64,000 bases of DNA, from assembly GCA_001689405.1 (NCBI GenBank), contig LUJO01000030.1, positions 31,954 to 95,953 of the forward strand, in the 5' to 3' direction. The stretch's first letter is position 1, and each line of letters opens with the position of its first letter. Below are positions 32,044 to 40,308 of the stretch, piece by piece. This DNA is from Candidatus Homeothermus arabinoxylanisolvens (GTDB lineage Bacteria; Bacteroidota; Bacteroidia; Bacteroidales; Muribaculaceae). The translations under genes and the position numbers were made by a program. The notes under the pieces were generated by a model, which was not told the DNA's origin, did not search any database, and was given only the letters and a program-made list of their open reading frames with translations.

Positions 32044-32946
32044 TTAGGAGTGACGAAATTCCGAGGGCGATACTCCGGTGATGTTCTTGAAGTACTTTCC
32101 GAAGGCCGACTGGTTGCTGAAATTAAGAGCGTAGGCTATCTGCTGTATGTTTTTGCCGGAGTAGCGCAGCATGTTTTTGGCCTCAAGTATGACATACTGG
32201 TCTATCCACTCCACGGCGCTGCGCCCTGTGGCCTCGCGTATGAGCACCGACAGGTATTTGGGAGTGATGAATAGCTTTTCGGCATAGAACTTCACGGAGC
32301 GCTCCTGACAGTGGTGACGGCTCACCAAGTCGAGAAACTCGTGCACATAACTCACTCTGCGGCTGCGCGATGCCGTGGAGGAGCTGTCGGCCGTGATGCG
32401 GCTGCCTATATTGAGCAATTCATAAAACAGGGCGGCAAGAAGATTGCGCGCTATGCTCTTGGCATAAGGATTTCCCTCCGATTTAAGAGCGGCGAGATGC
32501 AGAGCCTCAAACATGGTGCGCAGCATGCGGCACGAGCGTGCATCGACCGACACGGTCGGGGCATGGCTGAACGTGAGTACTTTCATGTTGATGACATTGA
32601 GGTCGAGGTTTATGTCATACATGAACTCGCGCGATATAAACAGCAGGGCCACATCGAGCTGCTGGCGCTCGTTGGTGACCGCCTTGACAAAGTGATTGGG
32701 CCCGATGATGACAAGCGAGTCGGGGGCTACCTCAAATGTCTCCGTATTGACCTCGATGGCTCCCAGACCCGACTTCACTATCATGATGCAGAAGCCGTCG
32801 ATGCTGCCTATGTCGGTTATGGTGCGTGTGATACGCGCCGGTGCTGTGACAGAAGCATATATGTAGCGGTTTTCGTAGTTGCTGAAGTCGGAAGCTATGC
32901 TCTTTATGTGGGCAAGGTTGGATAAGTCAAGAATATTGTTGTTCAT
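32044..32946 (-). CDS. AraC family transcriptional regulator
   Basis: The 300-residue protein has a cupin-like sensor half (about 20-190) and two C-terminal HTH motifs: VKFYAEKLFITPKYLSVLIREATG and IQQIAYALNFSNQSAFGKYFKNITGVSPSEFR, the second being the family signature. The N-terminal half (SDFSNYENRYIYASV, DSLVIIGPNHFVK) is of the type common in Bacteroidetes one-component regulators. It is monocistronic. Targets are not evident: the closest genes are the phage-derived block and serS. Confidence 0.9.
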   Translation of the reverse strand: MNNNILDLSNLAHIKSIASDFSNYENRYIYASVTAPARITRTITDIGSIDGFCIMIVKSGLGAIEVNTETFEVAPDSLVIIGPNHFVKAVTNERQQLDVALLFISREFMYDINLDLNVINMKVLTFSHAPTVSVDARSCRMLRTMFEALHLAALKSEGNPYAKSIARNLLAALFYELLNIGSRITADSSSTASRSRRVSYVHEFLDLVSRHHCQERSVKFYAEKLFITPKYLSVLIREATGRSAVEWIDQYVILEAKNMLRYSGKNIQQIAYALNFSNQSAFGKYFKNITGVSPSEFRHS

Positions 32947-33175
32947 TATAGCGGCACTGTTTTCTACTACAAATTTGGCACATTATGCTATTTTTTGCAA
33001 CAAAAAAGCCGATATAATGTACCTATCGACCAATTCCTATACCATTTCCACCAAAAAGCGACGGCAATCCCCGCGCTTCCGGTGCAAGCTTGTAGCCGGA
33101 CGCCGTGGTACCGGTGTCCCTACCGACATTGGAGCCGTTTACCGCAAAAAACGCTTCGGCCGGTTATGTGAAAAG

Positions 33176-33209
33176 ACGTCCCGAGACATATCGACATGCC
33201 CCGGGACGT
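33176..33209 (-). terminator. Terminator downstream of serS
   Basis: On the minus strand ACGTCCCGGG and TCGGGACGT form a long stem around a loop of about 14 bases, followed by CTTTT. It ends the yqeY-serS unit. The rest of 32947-33246 holds the AraC gene promoter region and no gene that I can see. Confidence 0.75.
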
Positions 33210-33246
33210 ACCAACCCTAATATATTAATGTGTGAAAAATATCCGG

Positions 33247-34518
33247 TCAGTCGATTATATCGAAGCCGGTATATCGGCGCAGAACCTCGGGAACCACGAT
33301 GCCCTCGGGGGTCTGGTTATTTTCAAGCAATGCGGCCATGATGCGCGGCAGGGCGAGCGCCGAGCCGTTAAGGGTGTGACACAGGCGTGTCTTCTTGTCA
33401 TCGCCACGGTAACGACACTTCAGGCGGTTGGCCTGATAGGTCTCGAAGTTGGATACCGACGACACTTCAAGCCAGCGTTTCTGGGCGGCCGAGAATACCT
33501 CGAAGTCAAATGTTATGGCCGAGGTGAACGACATGTCGCCGCCGCACAGACGAAGTATGTGCCACGGCAGTCCGAGCTTGTCGAGAAGTCCCTGAACATG
33601 GTCTTTCATCTCTTCGAGAGCGGCGTAAGAGTCCTCGGGACGCTCGATGCGTACTATCTCCACCTTGTCAAACTGGTGCAGGCGGTTGAGTCCGCGCACA
33701 TCCTTGCCGTAGCTGCCGGCCTCGCGACGGAAGCAAGCCGAGTAAGCGCAGTTCTTTATGGGGAGCTGCGAGGCATTGAGGATGACGTCGCGGTACAGGT
33801 TGGTGACCGGTACCTCGGCGGTGGGTATGAGATACAGATTGTCTTCGTTGACGTAATACATCTGACCCTCTTTGTCAGGGAGCTGGCCGGTGCCGTAGCC
33901 CGACGCCTCGTTTACTACGTAAGGGGGCTGTATCTCGAGGTATCCGGCTTTGCCGGCCTCATCGAGGAAGAACTGGATAAGGGCGCGCTGCAGGCGGGCA
34001 CCCTTGCCTACGTATACGGGGAATCCGGCGCCGGTTATCTTTACACCGAGGTCGAAGTCGATGATATTGTACTTCTTGGCGAGATCCCAATGGGGCAGCG
34101 CATCGGCGGGCAGGTCGGGCATGGGGCCGCCGGTCTTCTCCACGACATTGTCTTCGGCGGTCTTGCCTTCGGGCACCATGTCGCAGGGCACGTTGGGTAT
34201 CGACAGAAGTATGTTGCGTATCTCGGCTTCTATGGATGAAAGCTCGTCGGCTATGGCTTTCTGCTCCTCTTTCAGAGCGGCTACTGCGGCTTTGGCTTTT
34301 TCTGCCTCATCCTTGTTGCCCTCTTTCATGAGCTTGCCTATCGACGCCGCGAGCCGGTTAAGCTCGGCCGCTTTGTTGTCGTTGGTCAACTGGGCCTGAC
34401 GGCGGCGGGTGTCAAGATCGATGACCTGCTGTATGGTCAGTGTACCGTCATAGCCTTTCACTGCAAGACGCTCGACGATACGTCGGGGATCTTCTTTTAT
34501 TTGCTGTATTGTAAGCAT
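33247..34518 (-). CDS. serS: Seryl-tRNA synthetase
   Basis: The 423-residue class II synthetase has an N-terminal coiled-coil arm (about 30-100, rich in Glu, Lys and Ala) that binds the tRNA-Ser long arm, then motif 2 around FRREAGSYGKDVRGLNRLHQFDKVE and motif 3 near the end (LNGSALALPRIMAALLENNQ). It is complete. It lies 38 bases after the YqeY gene in the same orientation. Its terminator is at 33176-33209. Confidence 0.97.
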   Translation of the reverse strand: MLTIQQIKEDPRRIVERLAVKGYDGTLTIQQVIDLDTRRRQAQLTNDNKAAELNRLAASIGKLMKEGNKDEAEKAKAAVAALKEEQKAIADELSSIEAEIRNILLSIPNVPCDMVPEGKTAEDNVVEKTGGPMPDLPADALPHWDLAKKYNIIDFDLGVKITGAGFPVYVGKGARLQRALIQFFLDEAGKAGYLEIQPPYVVNEASGYGTGQLPDKEGQMYYVNEDNLYLIPTAEVPVTNLYRDVILNASQLPIKNCAYSACFRREAGSYGKDVRGLNRLHQFDKVEIVRIERPEDSYAALEEMKDHVQGLLDKLGLPWHILRLCGGDMSFTSAITFDFEVFSAAQKRWLEVSSVSNFETYQANRLKCRYRGDDKKTRLCHTLNGSALALPRIMAALLENNQTPEGIVVPEVLRRYTGFDIID

Positions 34519-34556
34519 GATTTACTTGTTGTTTTTTGACCGGATGAATAAATCGG

Positions 34557-35006
34557 TTAGGCCAGAAGCTCTTTGACTTTGGCCGATATGGCACGTCCGT
34601 CGGCGCGTCCGGCAAGAGCCTTCGACGCTACGCCCATGACCTTGCCCATCTCTTTGGGCGAAGTGGCACCTGTCTGTGCTATGATCTTGCGCAACTCCTC
34701 GGTAAGCTCCTCGTCTGAGAGCTGCTTAGGCAGATACTCTTCGATTACGGCCGCCTGAGCGAGTTCGTCGCCGGCAAGGTCGGCACGGTTCTGGCTCTGA
34801 TATATCTCCGCGCTTTCTTTGCGCTGTTTCACCATTTTAACAAGTATCTTCATAGCCGTGTCGTCACTGAGTGTGCCGTCGGCTCCCGGGGCGGTCTTGG
34901 CCTCGAGAAACTCTTTCTTGATGCCGCGCAGAGTCTCAAGACGCACGCGGTCTTTTGCAAGCATGGCCGATTTTATATCGGCGCTGATTTTGTCAAAGAG
35001 ATCCAT
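34557..35006 (-). CDS. GatB/YqeY domain protein
   Basis: The 149-residue helical protein matches the stand-alone YqeY family: MDLFDKISADIKSAMLAKD, LRGIKKEFLEAK, KQRKESAEIYQSQNR, AVIEEYLPKQLSDEEL and a C-terminal GRADGRAISAKVKELL. Its fold resembles the tRNA-binding tail of GatB. The function in bacteria is not settled; a role with tRNA is likely. It probably leads an operon with serS, which suits that idea. Confidence 0.93.
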   Translation of the reverse strand: MDLFDKISADIKSAMLAKDRVRLETLRGIKKEFLEAKTAPGADGTLSDDTAMKILVKMVKQRKESAEIYQSQNRADLAGDELAQAAVIEEYLPKQLSDEELTEELRKIIAQTGATSPKEMGKVMGVASKALAGRADGRAISAKVKELLA

Positions 35007-35025
35007 TTTGTGATTAATTAGTATG

Positions 35026-35033
35026 CAAAATTA
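35026..35033 (-). promoter_or_regulatory. -7 box TAATTTTG of the yqeY-serS unit
   Basis: TAATTTTG on the minus strand lies 20 bases before the YqeY ATG. Confidence 0.6.
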
Positions 35034-35115
35034 CAAAAAATACTCTTAACGCCGACATTTCCGAACAGTTAACTTGACGTTTTTTCTGCGGTGGCCGTGA
35101 GCCGCGGTGTCATGT

Positions 35116-35463
35116 CTACAGTTTTCTCACCTTGAGGGCGGCAATTGCGGGCTTGCCCTTGACAGGCCACAGGCTTATGACGATGTGGTCTTTGTCGTTG
35201 TCAACGATGTAACGGCGCTTGAAGGCGGTGCGGTAGCGGCCCCCGTCGGCGGGCGAGAAGTCGGTCTCCACCGCGGCGCCGTCGATGAGTATGTCGAAGC
35301 GCGTGTCGCCCGATGCCTGCTCGGCATAGCCCTGTTCTTCGCCCAGTACCTGTTCTGCCGCTGGTGGATGACTCGCCACTCCCACGGCCCCTTCGAGTAT
35401 GCATGGAAGCGCCTCACTTGGATCTGACAACGCTCCTACACGCTTTTTTACATACATTAGCAC
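35116..35463 (-). pseudogene. Remnant of a malectin-like carbohydrate-binding domain
   Basis: The C-terminal part of this 115-codon frame reads TRFDILIDGAAVETDFSPAD, GGRYRTAFKRRYIVDND and HIVISLWPVKGKPAIAALKVRKL. This matches the end of malectin-like domains found at the tail of Bacteroidales GH2 and related enzymes (FDVxxNG...DFxPVxGxPxLxGLxV). The N-terminal 40 residues do not look natural (PSEALPCILEGAVGVASHPP), and no enzyme part remains. I take it as a truncated, decayed gene end, though a short novel gene is possible. Confidence 0.45.
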
Positions 35464-35495
35464 CGCATCCCCTTGCAGGTCACCGCAAAGTTAGT

Positions 35496-35503
35496 TATCT
35501 TTG
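35496..35503 (+). promoter_or_regulatory. -7 box TATCTTTG of rex
   Basis: TATCTTTG would start transcription near 35509. The ATG at 35515 would then be almost leaderless, while ATG 35551 would have a leader of about 40 bases, so the box bears on the choice of start. Confidence 0.7.
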
Positions 35504-35514
35504 CATCCGAGACT

Positions 35515-36174
35515 ATGGCTACAGAAGGCACTACACATCATTCACGAGACATGCTCCCCGAACCGACCCTGCATCGGCTCCCGTGGTATCTTGCTTACGT
35601 CAGCTTGCTCAAAGCTGCCGGCATAGAGTATGTGTCGTCGACCCAGATAGCGCGACAGATAAATGTCGACGCGTCGATGATAGCCAAGGACCTCTCGTTT
35701 CTCAACATAAAAGGCAAGACTCGAATAGGTTACGAAGTGACCTCGCTTGAGCATGTGCTTCAGGACTTTCTCGGCTTCAAGGTAGGCCATAACGCGGTCA
35801 TAATAGGCGTAGGAAGCCTCGGAAACTCGCTGATTCAGGACTCCGGCCTTACCAACTACGGCCTCAACATAGTGGCCGGTTTTGACATAAGGCCCGAACT
35901 CGAAGGCACCTCGATATGCGGAGTGCCTATATACAATATCGCCGAGCTTGACCGGCGGCTGCCCGCTCTCGACGCTTCGATAGGCATAGTCACCGTACCG
36001 GTCGAACACGCGCAGGAAGTCAGCGACCTCGCCGTAAAAGCAGGCATAAAGGCCTTGTGGAATTTCACTCCGTTCCGCATCACCGCACCCAAAGGCATAG
36101 TGATACAGAACACATCAATATACTCGCACCTCGCCGTCATGTACAACCGGCTCGGCGCCGGCAACACAAAATAA
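35515..36174 (+). CDS. rex: Redox-sensing transcriptional repressor Rex
   Basis: The 219-residue protein has the Rex winged-helix N-terminus (PEPTLHRLPWYLAYVSLLKAAG, QIARQINVDASMIAKDLSFLNIKGKTRIGYEV) and a Rossmann domain with VIIGVGSLGNSLIQDSGL for NADH binding, then ISICGVPIYN-type strands and a C-terminal helix for domain swapping. Rex senses the NADH/NAD+ ratio and represses fermentation genes. ATG 35551 (MLPEPTLHRL) matches the usual Rex start better than 35515. A FAH-like gene follows 20 bases downstream and is probably co-transcribed. Confidence 0.92.
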   Translation: MATEGTTHHSRDMLPEPTLHRLPWYLAYVSLLKAAGIEYVSSTQIARQINVDASMIAKDLSFLNIKGKTRIGYEVTSLEHVLQDFLGFKVGHNAVIIGVGSLGNSLIQDSGLTNYGLNIVAGFDIRPELEGTSICGVPIYNIAELDRRLPALDASIGIVTVPVEHAQEVSDLAVKAGIKALWNFTPFRITAPKGIVIQNTSIYSHLAVMYNRLGAGNTK

Positions 36175-36194
36175 CCCCCTGCACAGCCGGCATC

Positions 36195-36758
36195 ATGAAA
36201 GTAATAGCATTTGACCGTACACCCGACTCAACACTCGACATGCCCGTCGGAGCCGACATAATGCCCGACTCCGCCATAATAAAAGACGGCAAGCCGTTTT
36301 TCATACCCGCACTTTCCGAAAACTGGGACTACTACATCTGTCCGGCGTTCCGTGTGTCGCGCCTCGGGAAAAACATAGGCGCACGTTTCGCATCACGCTA
36401 CATCGACGCCGTTACCGCTGCCGTCATAACCCGGCCCGTCGACGCCCTCGATCTGTGGGCGGGACGCGACACCGCGCTCCTCAACATCTACGAAGGCGCG
36501 GTAATAATAGGCGACTGGCATCCGCTCGACATCCTGTCGGCCGACTCACAAGTCATGATAGGCGACACATCGGTCGAGGCTGGCGACGCATTTGAGCAGG
36601 CATGCACGCTGCTCGCCGCCACCGCAGCCATAGGCACGATAAAAATCGGCGACATAATGATACCCTACCGCCGCCGCTTCGCTCGCAATCTGCCCCTTGA
36701 CACACGCCTCTCGGGATCCATCGATTCAACTCCCCTGCTCACCGTCAAAATCAAGTGA
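36195..36758 (+). CDS. Degenerate fumarylacetoacetate hydrolase (FAH)-like protein
   Basis: The 187-residue protein resembles the FAH domain in order: PDSAIIKDGKPFFIPALSENWDYY, RVSRLGKNIGARFASRYIDAVT and a late GDTSVEAGDAFEQA. In active family members the segment after the first block reads like YEVELVLRI and supplies metal-binding Glu residues; here it is WDYYICPAFRVSRL, so those ligands are missing. It is also shorter than typical FAH enzymes (about 200-300). It follows rex by 20 bases. I read it as a pseudoenzyme, possibly structural or ligand-binding. Confidence 0.65.
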   Translation: MKVIAFDRTPDSTLDMPVGADIMPDSAIIKDGKPFFIPALSENWDYYICPAFRVSRLGKNIGARFASRYIDAVTAAVITRPVDALDLWAGRDTALLNIYEGAVIIGDWHPLDILSADSQVMIGDTSVEAGDAFEQACTLLAATAAIGTIKIGDIMIPYRRRFARNLPLDTRLSGSIDSTPLLTVKIK

Positions 36759-37276
36759 GTCGAGAAACCGCTCTGCCATAGGAAGGACGCCGTGATATAC
36801 CACGGTGCCCGCACATACATGCGGAAGCCGCGGTATGCTTCATTGTTTGACGCGTGGACGGAGTTTATGTTGCCATATGCTCCGCTGGCGTTTTTGCCGT
36901 TTATCTCGCCACAACCGCCGCCATAAAAGCCGCCTGCATACCAAGCGATTATGACAGCCGTCACCTTGAACACCGTATCGGGCACCGCGGTGTATGGCGC
37001 GCTGCCTGCTATGTACATTATGGCTTCCGGCACAAAGGGAAGTAGCGCTACAATAAGAAAGTACCACTTCCTGTACTTGTATCGGGTAACCGTCTGCAGC
37101 AACAATGTCGCTGCAAAAAGCACTGTCGCCCCCAACAGCTGCGACAGCGAAAATCCGGTGAGCCCGAACAGCGTTATGAATCCGCCGCGGGGCAATATCG
37201 TAAGCAGATACAGACACACGTAAATGACAAATATCACCGCTCCCGCACCGAATTTCCGCATCACACTGCCGTTCAT
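36665..37276 (-). CDS. Hypothetical membrane protein
   Basis: The first 115 residues have four hydrophobic segments (VIFVIYVCLYLLTIL, GATVLFAATLLLQ, WYFLIVALLPFVPEAIMYI, VFKVTAVIIAWYAGGFYGGG), so the protein is membrane-bound. The last 90 residues look less natural, and about 94 bases lie antisense to the FAH-like gene. It starts 32 bases after the GH43 gene stop on the same strand. The real gene may end earlier through a lost stop or frameshift. No family is recognised. Confidence 0.5.
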   Translation of the reverse strand: MNGSVMRKFGAGAVIFVIYVCLYLLTILPRGGFITLFGLTGFSLSQLLGATVLFAATLLLQTVTRYKYRKWYFLIVALLPFVPEAIMYIAGSAPYTAVPDTVFKVTAVIIAWYAGGFYGGGCGEINGKNASGAYGNINSVHASNNEAYRGFRMYVRAPWYITASFLWQSGFSTHLILTVSRGVESMDPERRVSRGRLRAKRRR

Positions 37277-37308
37277 TACATTCCTGAATTATTGTATTAC
37301 TTAAGTCA

Positions 37309-39390
37309 TCACTCTTCCCAGCGGAGCACGGCACCGTTGCGGCGTGCCGGATCGGCACCGGTATAATCCATCGAATAAGGACTGCCCGTAGTGGGGCTCT
37401 TGCCTATGTAGCGGTGATTGCGCATCGACATGAGCATAAACTCCTTGTCAAGATAGTCCTGCCACATGAATTCCTCGGCAAGTTCTATATTATCTGTAAG
37501 GCGTACATCGCCCGGAAGTCCGAAACCAGACACAAACACATAGCGGCCGTCGGCACACTGGAGCACCACCTTGCCGTTGCCGCGGTCGAGCACCCTGAAG
37601 CGGGTCTGCGGCGAGTCGTTATCCTTGGCCGTGTCATACACCAGTCCGTGCGACATGGCGTGCATAGGCAATCCTGTAGCCACATTTATAATACGGAAAG
37701 TCTTTCCGAACGGTATGTAGCCCGTGCGGTCGGCCTTAGGCTCCTCGACGGTGAAGTTGTCAAACTCCGCGTATCCTCCGTTCTTACCGTTTTTGTTGAA
37801 TGCGAACAGCGCCATGCGTGAGCCTTGAAAAGTGATAAGCTGATAACTGAGTGTCATTTCACGGCCTATGTCATGAAATTCACGGCCGTCGGTCGAGTAT
37901 GAATACCGGCCCTTGTCGTTGTCGAAGTCGCCGGTGAAACGTAGCCATACGCGGCCGTCGGTCAGCTTGACAGGTACGTCTATGGTGTCATTGTCGACCT
38001 GCTCGAAGCAGCGCAGTACCGTCTCCTTGCCCTCCCTGACTATGCCGGTCCATGAACAGGGCACGTTTATATTGCCCAGACCGCATACGTCGCCGTCCTT
38101 AAGATGCTTTACGTCAAGCTCCACGGTCGTTATCGACACCGGCCCTACCACACGTTGGGTCAATGTATTGCGTGCCCACATCAGTTGCTCGGCAGGCATG
38201 GTGCGCAGACGCAGGCGTCCGTTGCGCAGCTCCCACATCTTGTCATCGGGGTTATGGTTCCACTGCCATATGCGCTTAAGCTCACGTCCGTCGAAGTCAT
38301 CGCTGCGCTCATAGGCCGCATGGGGCGTCACGGTGTCGCGCGCCGCTGTCGACGGCTTGAGCCATGTACGCGGAGCGCGTCCGAGATTGCCCTCAAGGCC
38401 TATCATGGGCCAGCCGTCCACCCATGTCACGGGCGCCAGTGTCGTGGTACGTCCTATCGAGTGGAAGTCCATCATCAGCAGTGCCCACCACTCTCCGTCG
38501 GGAGTCGACACGATGCCGCCCTGATGTATGTTGGAGGCGGCGGTCTTGTCGGGATCGGCAGGCGCAATTCTCACCGGATGGCCGTCAGGCATGATGCGTC
38601 CGTTTATGCGTGTACCCGGCGCCGCGTGGTAACCGAAAGTCTCGTCGGCCGTTATGACACATGTCTCGTAAGGCCCCCATATATTGTCGGCCCGCGAGCA
38701 CAGAGTGCGGCCGTTTGGCGCATAATCGGTCGATATAAGATAATATTTACCGTTTATCTTATACATATGGTGTCCCTCGCCTATCGCGCTTCCCTCCGGT
38801 ATAATTACACGCTCCGTACCCTCGACAGGGCCGCTCATGTCGGGCTTCAGCTCGGTACATTTCACCTCGCCGTAACCGTGTATGGCATATATCTTGCCGT
38901 CGTCGTCAAAGAGCACGCCGAGATCATATATGCGTCCCTGCATGTTGATATGCTTCCACGGACCCTCTATCTTGTCGCTTATAAAACACTGCAGGCCCTT
39001 GCCGTTGACGTTGGAGTATATGTAGAATTTACCGTCGTTGTAGCGTATACAGGGCGCCCATATGCCCTGTCCGTACACCTCCTTGCCGTTTTTCAGCGAG
39101 AATGCGTCGTCGTCGAAGTCAAACCGGTCAAAGCAGTATGACACATTCTCCCAGTTCACGAGGTCCTTGGAGTGCAGTATGACAAGACCCGGTACCGAGT
39201 GCATCGTGGTGCCGGCAAGATAATAGTCATCGCCGACCCTCAGAATGTCAGGGTCGGAAAATTCATCGTACATCAACGGATTGGTAAAGGTGCCGTTGCC
39301 GTTGTCGGCTGTCCATGAACGGTTCTGCGCCGACCCGCACAGTACGCTTACGGCCGACAGTATGCACAGAAGTGTTTTTTTAGCTCCCAT
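37309..39390 (-). CDS. Glycoside hydrolase family 43 (beta-xylosidase / alpha-L-arabinofuranosidase type)
   Basis: The 693-residue protein has a signal peptide, a five-blade GH43 propeller and a C-terminal beta-sandwich plus an extra domain. The catalytic base Asp is in YDEFSDPDILRVGDDYYL; the pKa-modulating Asp is in YDLGVLFDDDGKIYAIHGYG; the acid Glu is in SAIGEGHHMYKINGKYYL. The sandwich (DGRVWLRFTGDFDNDKGRYSYSTDGREF) matches the domain that caps the active site in subfamilies such as GH43_12. It should remove arabinose or xylose side chains in the periplasm, feeding the ara genes 0.9 kb away on the same strand. Confidence 0.92.
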   Translation of the reverse strand: MGAKKTLLCILSAVSVLCGSAQNRSWTADNGNGTFTNPLMYDEFSDPDILRVGDDYYLAGTTMHSVPGLVILHSKDLVNWENVSYCFDRFDFDDDAFSLKNGKEVYGQGIWAPCIRYNDGKFYIYSNVNGKGLQCFISDKIEGPWKHINMQGRIYDLGVLFDDDGKIYAIHGYGEVKCTELKPDMSGPVEGTERVIIPEGSAIGEGHHMYKINGKYYLISTDYAPNGRTLCSRADNIWGPYETCVITADETFGYHAAPGTRINGRIMPDGHPVRIAPADPDKTAASNIHQGGIVSTPDGEWWALLMMDFHSIGRTTTLAPVTWVDGWPMIGLEGNLGRAPRTWLKPSTAARDTVTPHAAYERSDDFDGRELKRIWQWNHNPDDKMWELRNGRLRLRTMPAEQLMWARNTLTQRVVGPVSITTVELDVKHLKDGDVCGLGNINVPCSWTGIVREGKETVLRCFEQVDNDTIDVPVKLTDGRVWLRFTGDFDNDKGRYSYSTDGREFHDIGREMTLSYQLITFQGSRMALFAFNKNGKNGGYAEFDNFTVEEPKADRTGYIPFGKTFRIINVATGLPMHAMSHGLVYDTAKDNDSPQTRFRVLDRGNGKVVLQCADGRYVFVSGFGLPGDVRLTDNIELAEEFMWQDYLDKEFMLMSMRNHRYIGKSPTTGSPYSMDYTGADPARRNGAVLRWEE

Positions 39391-39451
39391 AGCTTTATGA
39401 CTTTTCTATGTTGTTCTTATTTATTTAATTCTGAAGCCCCTCAACCCGCTT

Positions 39452-40012
39452 CTATTCCTCGGGCTTTATGAAGCCGACCGGACGGCGAGGCTTCTCTTTA
39501 GGTTTGCTCTGAAGCTCTGCAAGCGAGGTATTGATAGCTTCAATCTGCGCCCGGGTATCCTCGTTGATGTCATTGTAGTCGGCAAATATCTCCTCCAAAT
39601 CCTGCTTCAGCTCTGCGAAATTCTGTTCAAGCGCGGTCAGCCGTCGCAGCGGAGAGTTATCGGCAATCATTTGCCTTACAGCTACAAACGCACGCATGAT
39701 GCCACGGTTGATCTCTATGGCCGTAGCATTGCGCAGTACGCTCGACAGCATGGCCACACCCAGCTCGGTAAACGCAAACGGCAGGTATCGCACACCACCG
39801 TGACTTGAGATGCCAAATTGGCATCTCAAGTGCTCTTCTTTTGTAAGCTCGAACATAAAGTCCTCGCCTTCAAAGCGTTCCATATTGCGCCGAACGGCTC
39901 TCTTCAGCTGCGCCGTCTCGACACCGTACATTTCCGCGAGATCGTAGTCAAGCATTACACGCTGACCGCGTATCTCGTAAATCTTGTTGTGGATTAACTG
40001 TAATTTATTCAT
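39452..40012 (-). CDS. ORF6N domain protein (phage antirepressor-like)
   Basis: The 186-residue protein has the ORF6N domain at about 1-90: IRGQRVMLDYDLAEMYGVET, RNMERFEGEDFMFELTKEE and RYLPFAFTELGVAMLSSVLRN. A coiled-coil C-terminal part and a basic end follow (KEKPRRPVGFIKPEE). Such proteins occur in phages and mobile elements as DNA-binding regulators, and also scattered through Bacteroidales chromosomes. It lies between GH43 and tRNA-Arg inside the arabinose locus and may be a leftover of an integration event. Confidence 0.9.
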   Translation of the reverse strand: MNKLQLIHNKIYEIRGQRVMLDYDLAEMYGVETAQLKRAVRRNMERFEGEDFMFELTKEEHLRCQFGISSHGGVRYLPFAFTELGVAMLSSVLRNATAIEINRGIMRAFVAVRQMIADNSPLRRLTALEQNFAELKQDLEEIFADYNDINEDTRAQIEAINTSLAELQSKPKEKPRRPVGFIKPEE

Positions 40013-40122
40013 GGTTTTGCTTGAAATGTGTAAGAATACCGCGAGAATACAATGAAGTATCTTGCCGACGCTTGCTTTTATACTTGAATCAGGGGGGATT
40101 GGTTATATTCCGGTTTGAGATG

Positions 40123-40194
40123 TAGCCCGGAGCGGAATCGAACCGCTATCTAAGGTTTAGGAAACCTCTATTCTATCCGTTGAACTACCGGGCC
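40123..40194 (-). tRNA. tRNA-Arg (anticodon CCT)
   Basis: The minus strand folds as a cloverleaf: acceptor GGCCCGG with CCGGGCT, D stem GTTC with GAAT, anticodon stem GAGGT with ACCTT around the loop TTCCTAA (anticodon CCT), T stem AGCGG with CCGCT around TTCGATT, discriminator A, no encoded CCA. G1 pairs with U72. Anticodon CCU reads AGG Arg codons. A promoter box lies at 40220-40227. Confidence 0.93.
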
Positions 40195-40219
40195 GTTGGA
40201 TAACCGGCATTAGACACTG

Positions 40220-40227
40220 CAAAGATA
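40220..40227 (-). promoter_or_regulatory. -7 box TATCTTTG of tRNA-Arg
   Basis: TATCTTTG on the minus strand ends 26 bases before the mature 5' end of the tRNA, leaving a short leader for RNase P to remove. Confidence 0.65.
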
Positions 40228-40252
40228 AGCAATTTAATCAATACAAAAAAAT

Positions 40253-40279
40253 GGGAGCGGCGCTATTCCGGCCGCTCCC
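40253..40279 (-). terminator. Terminator of the arabinose operon
   Basis: On the minus strand GGGAGCGGC pairs with GCCGCTCCC and is followed by ATTTTTTTG. It lies about 30 bases after the araB-like stop. Confidence 0.85.
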
Positions 40280-40308
40280 GAAATTTATACTGTACTGACC
40301 GGCACGGC

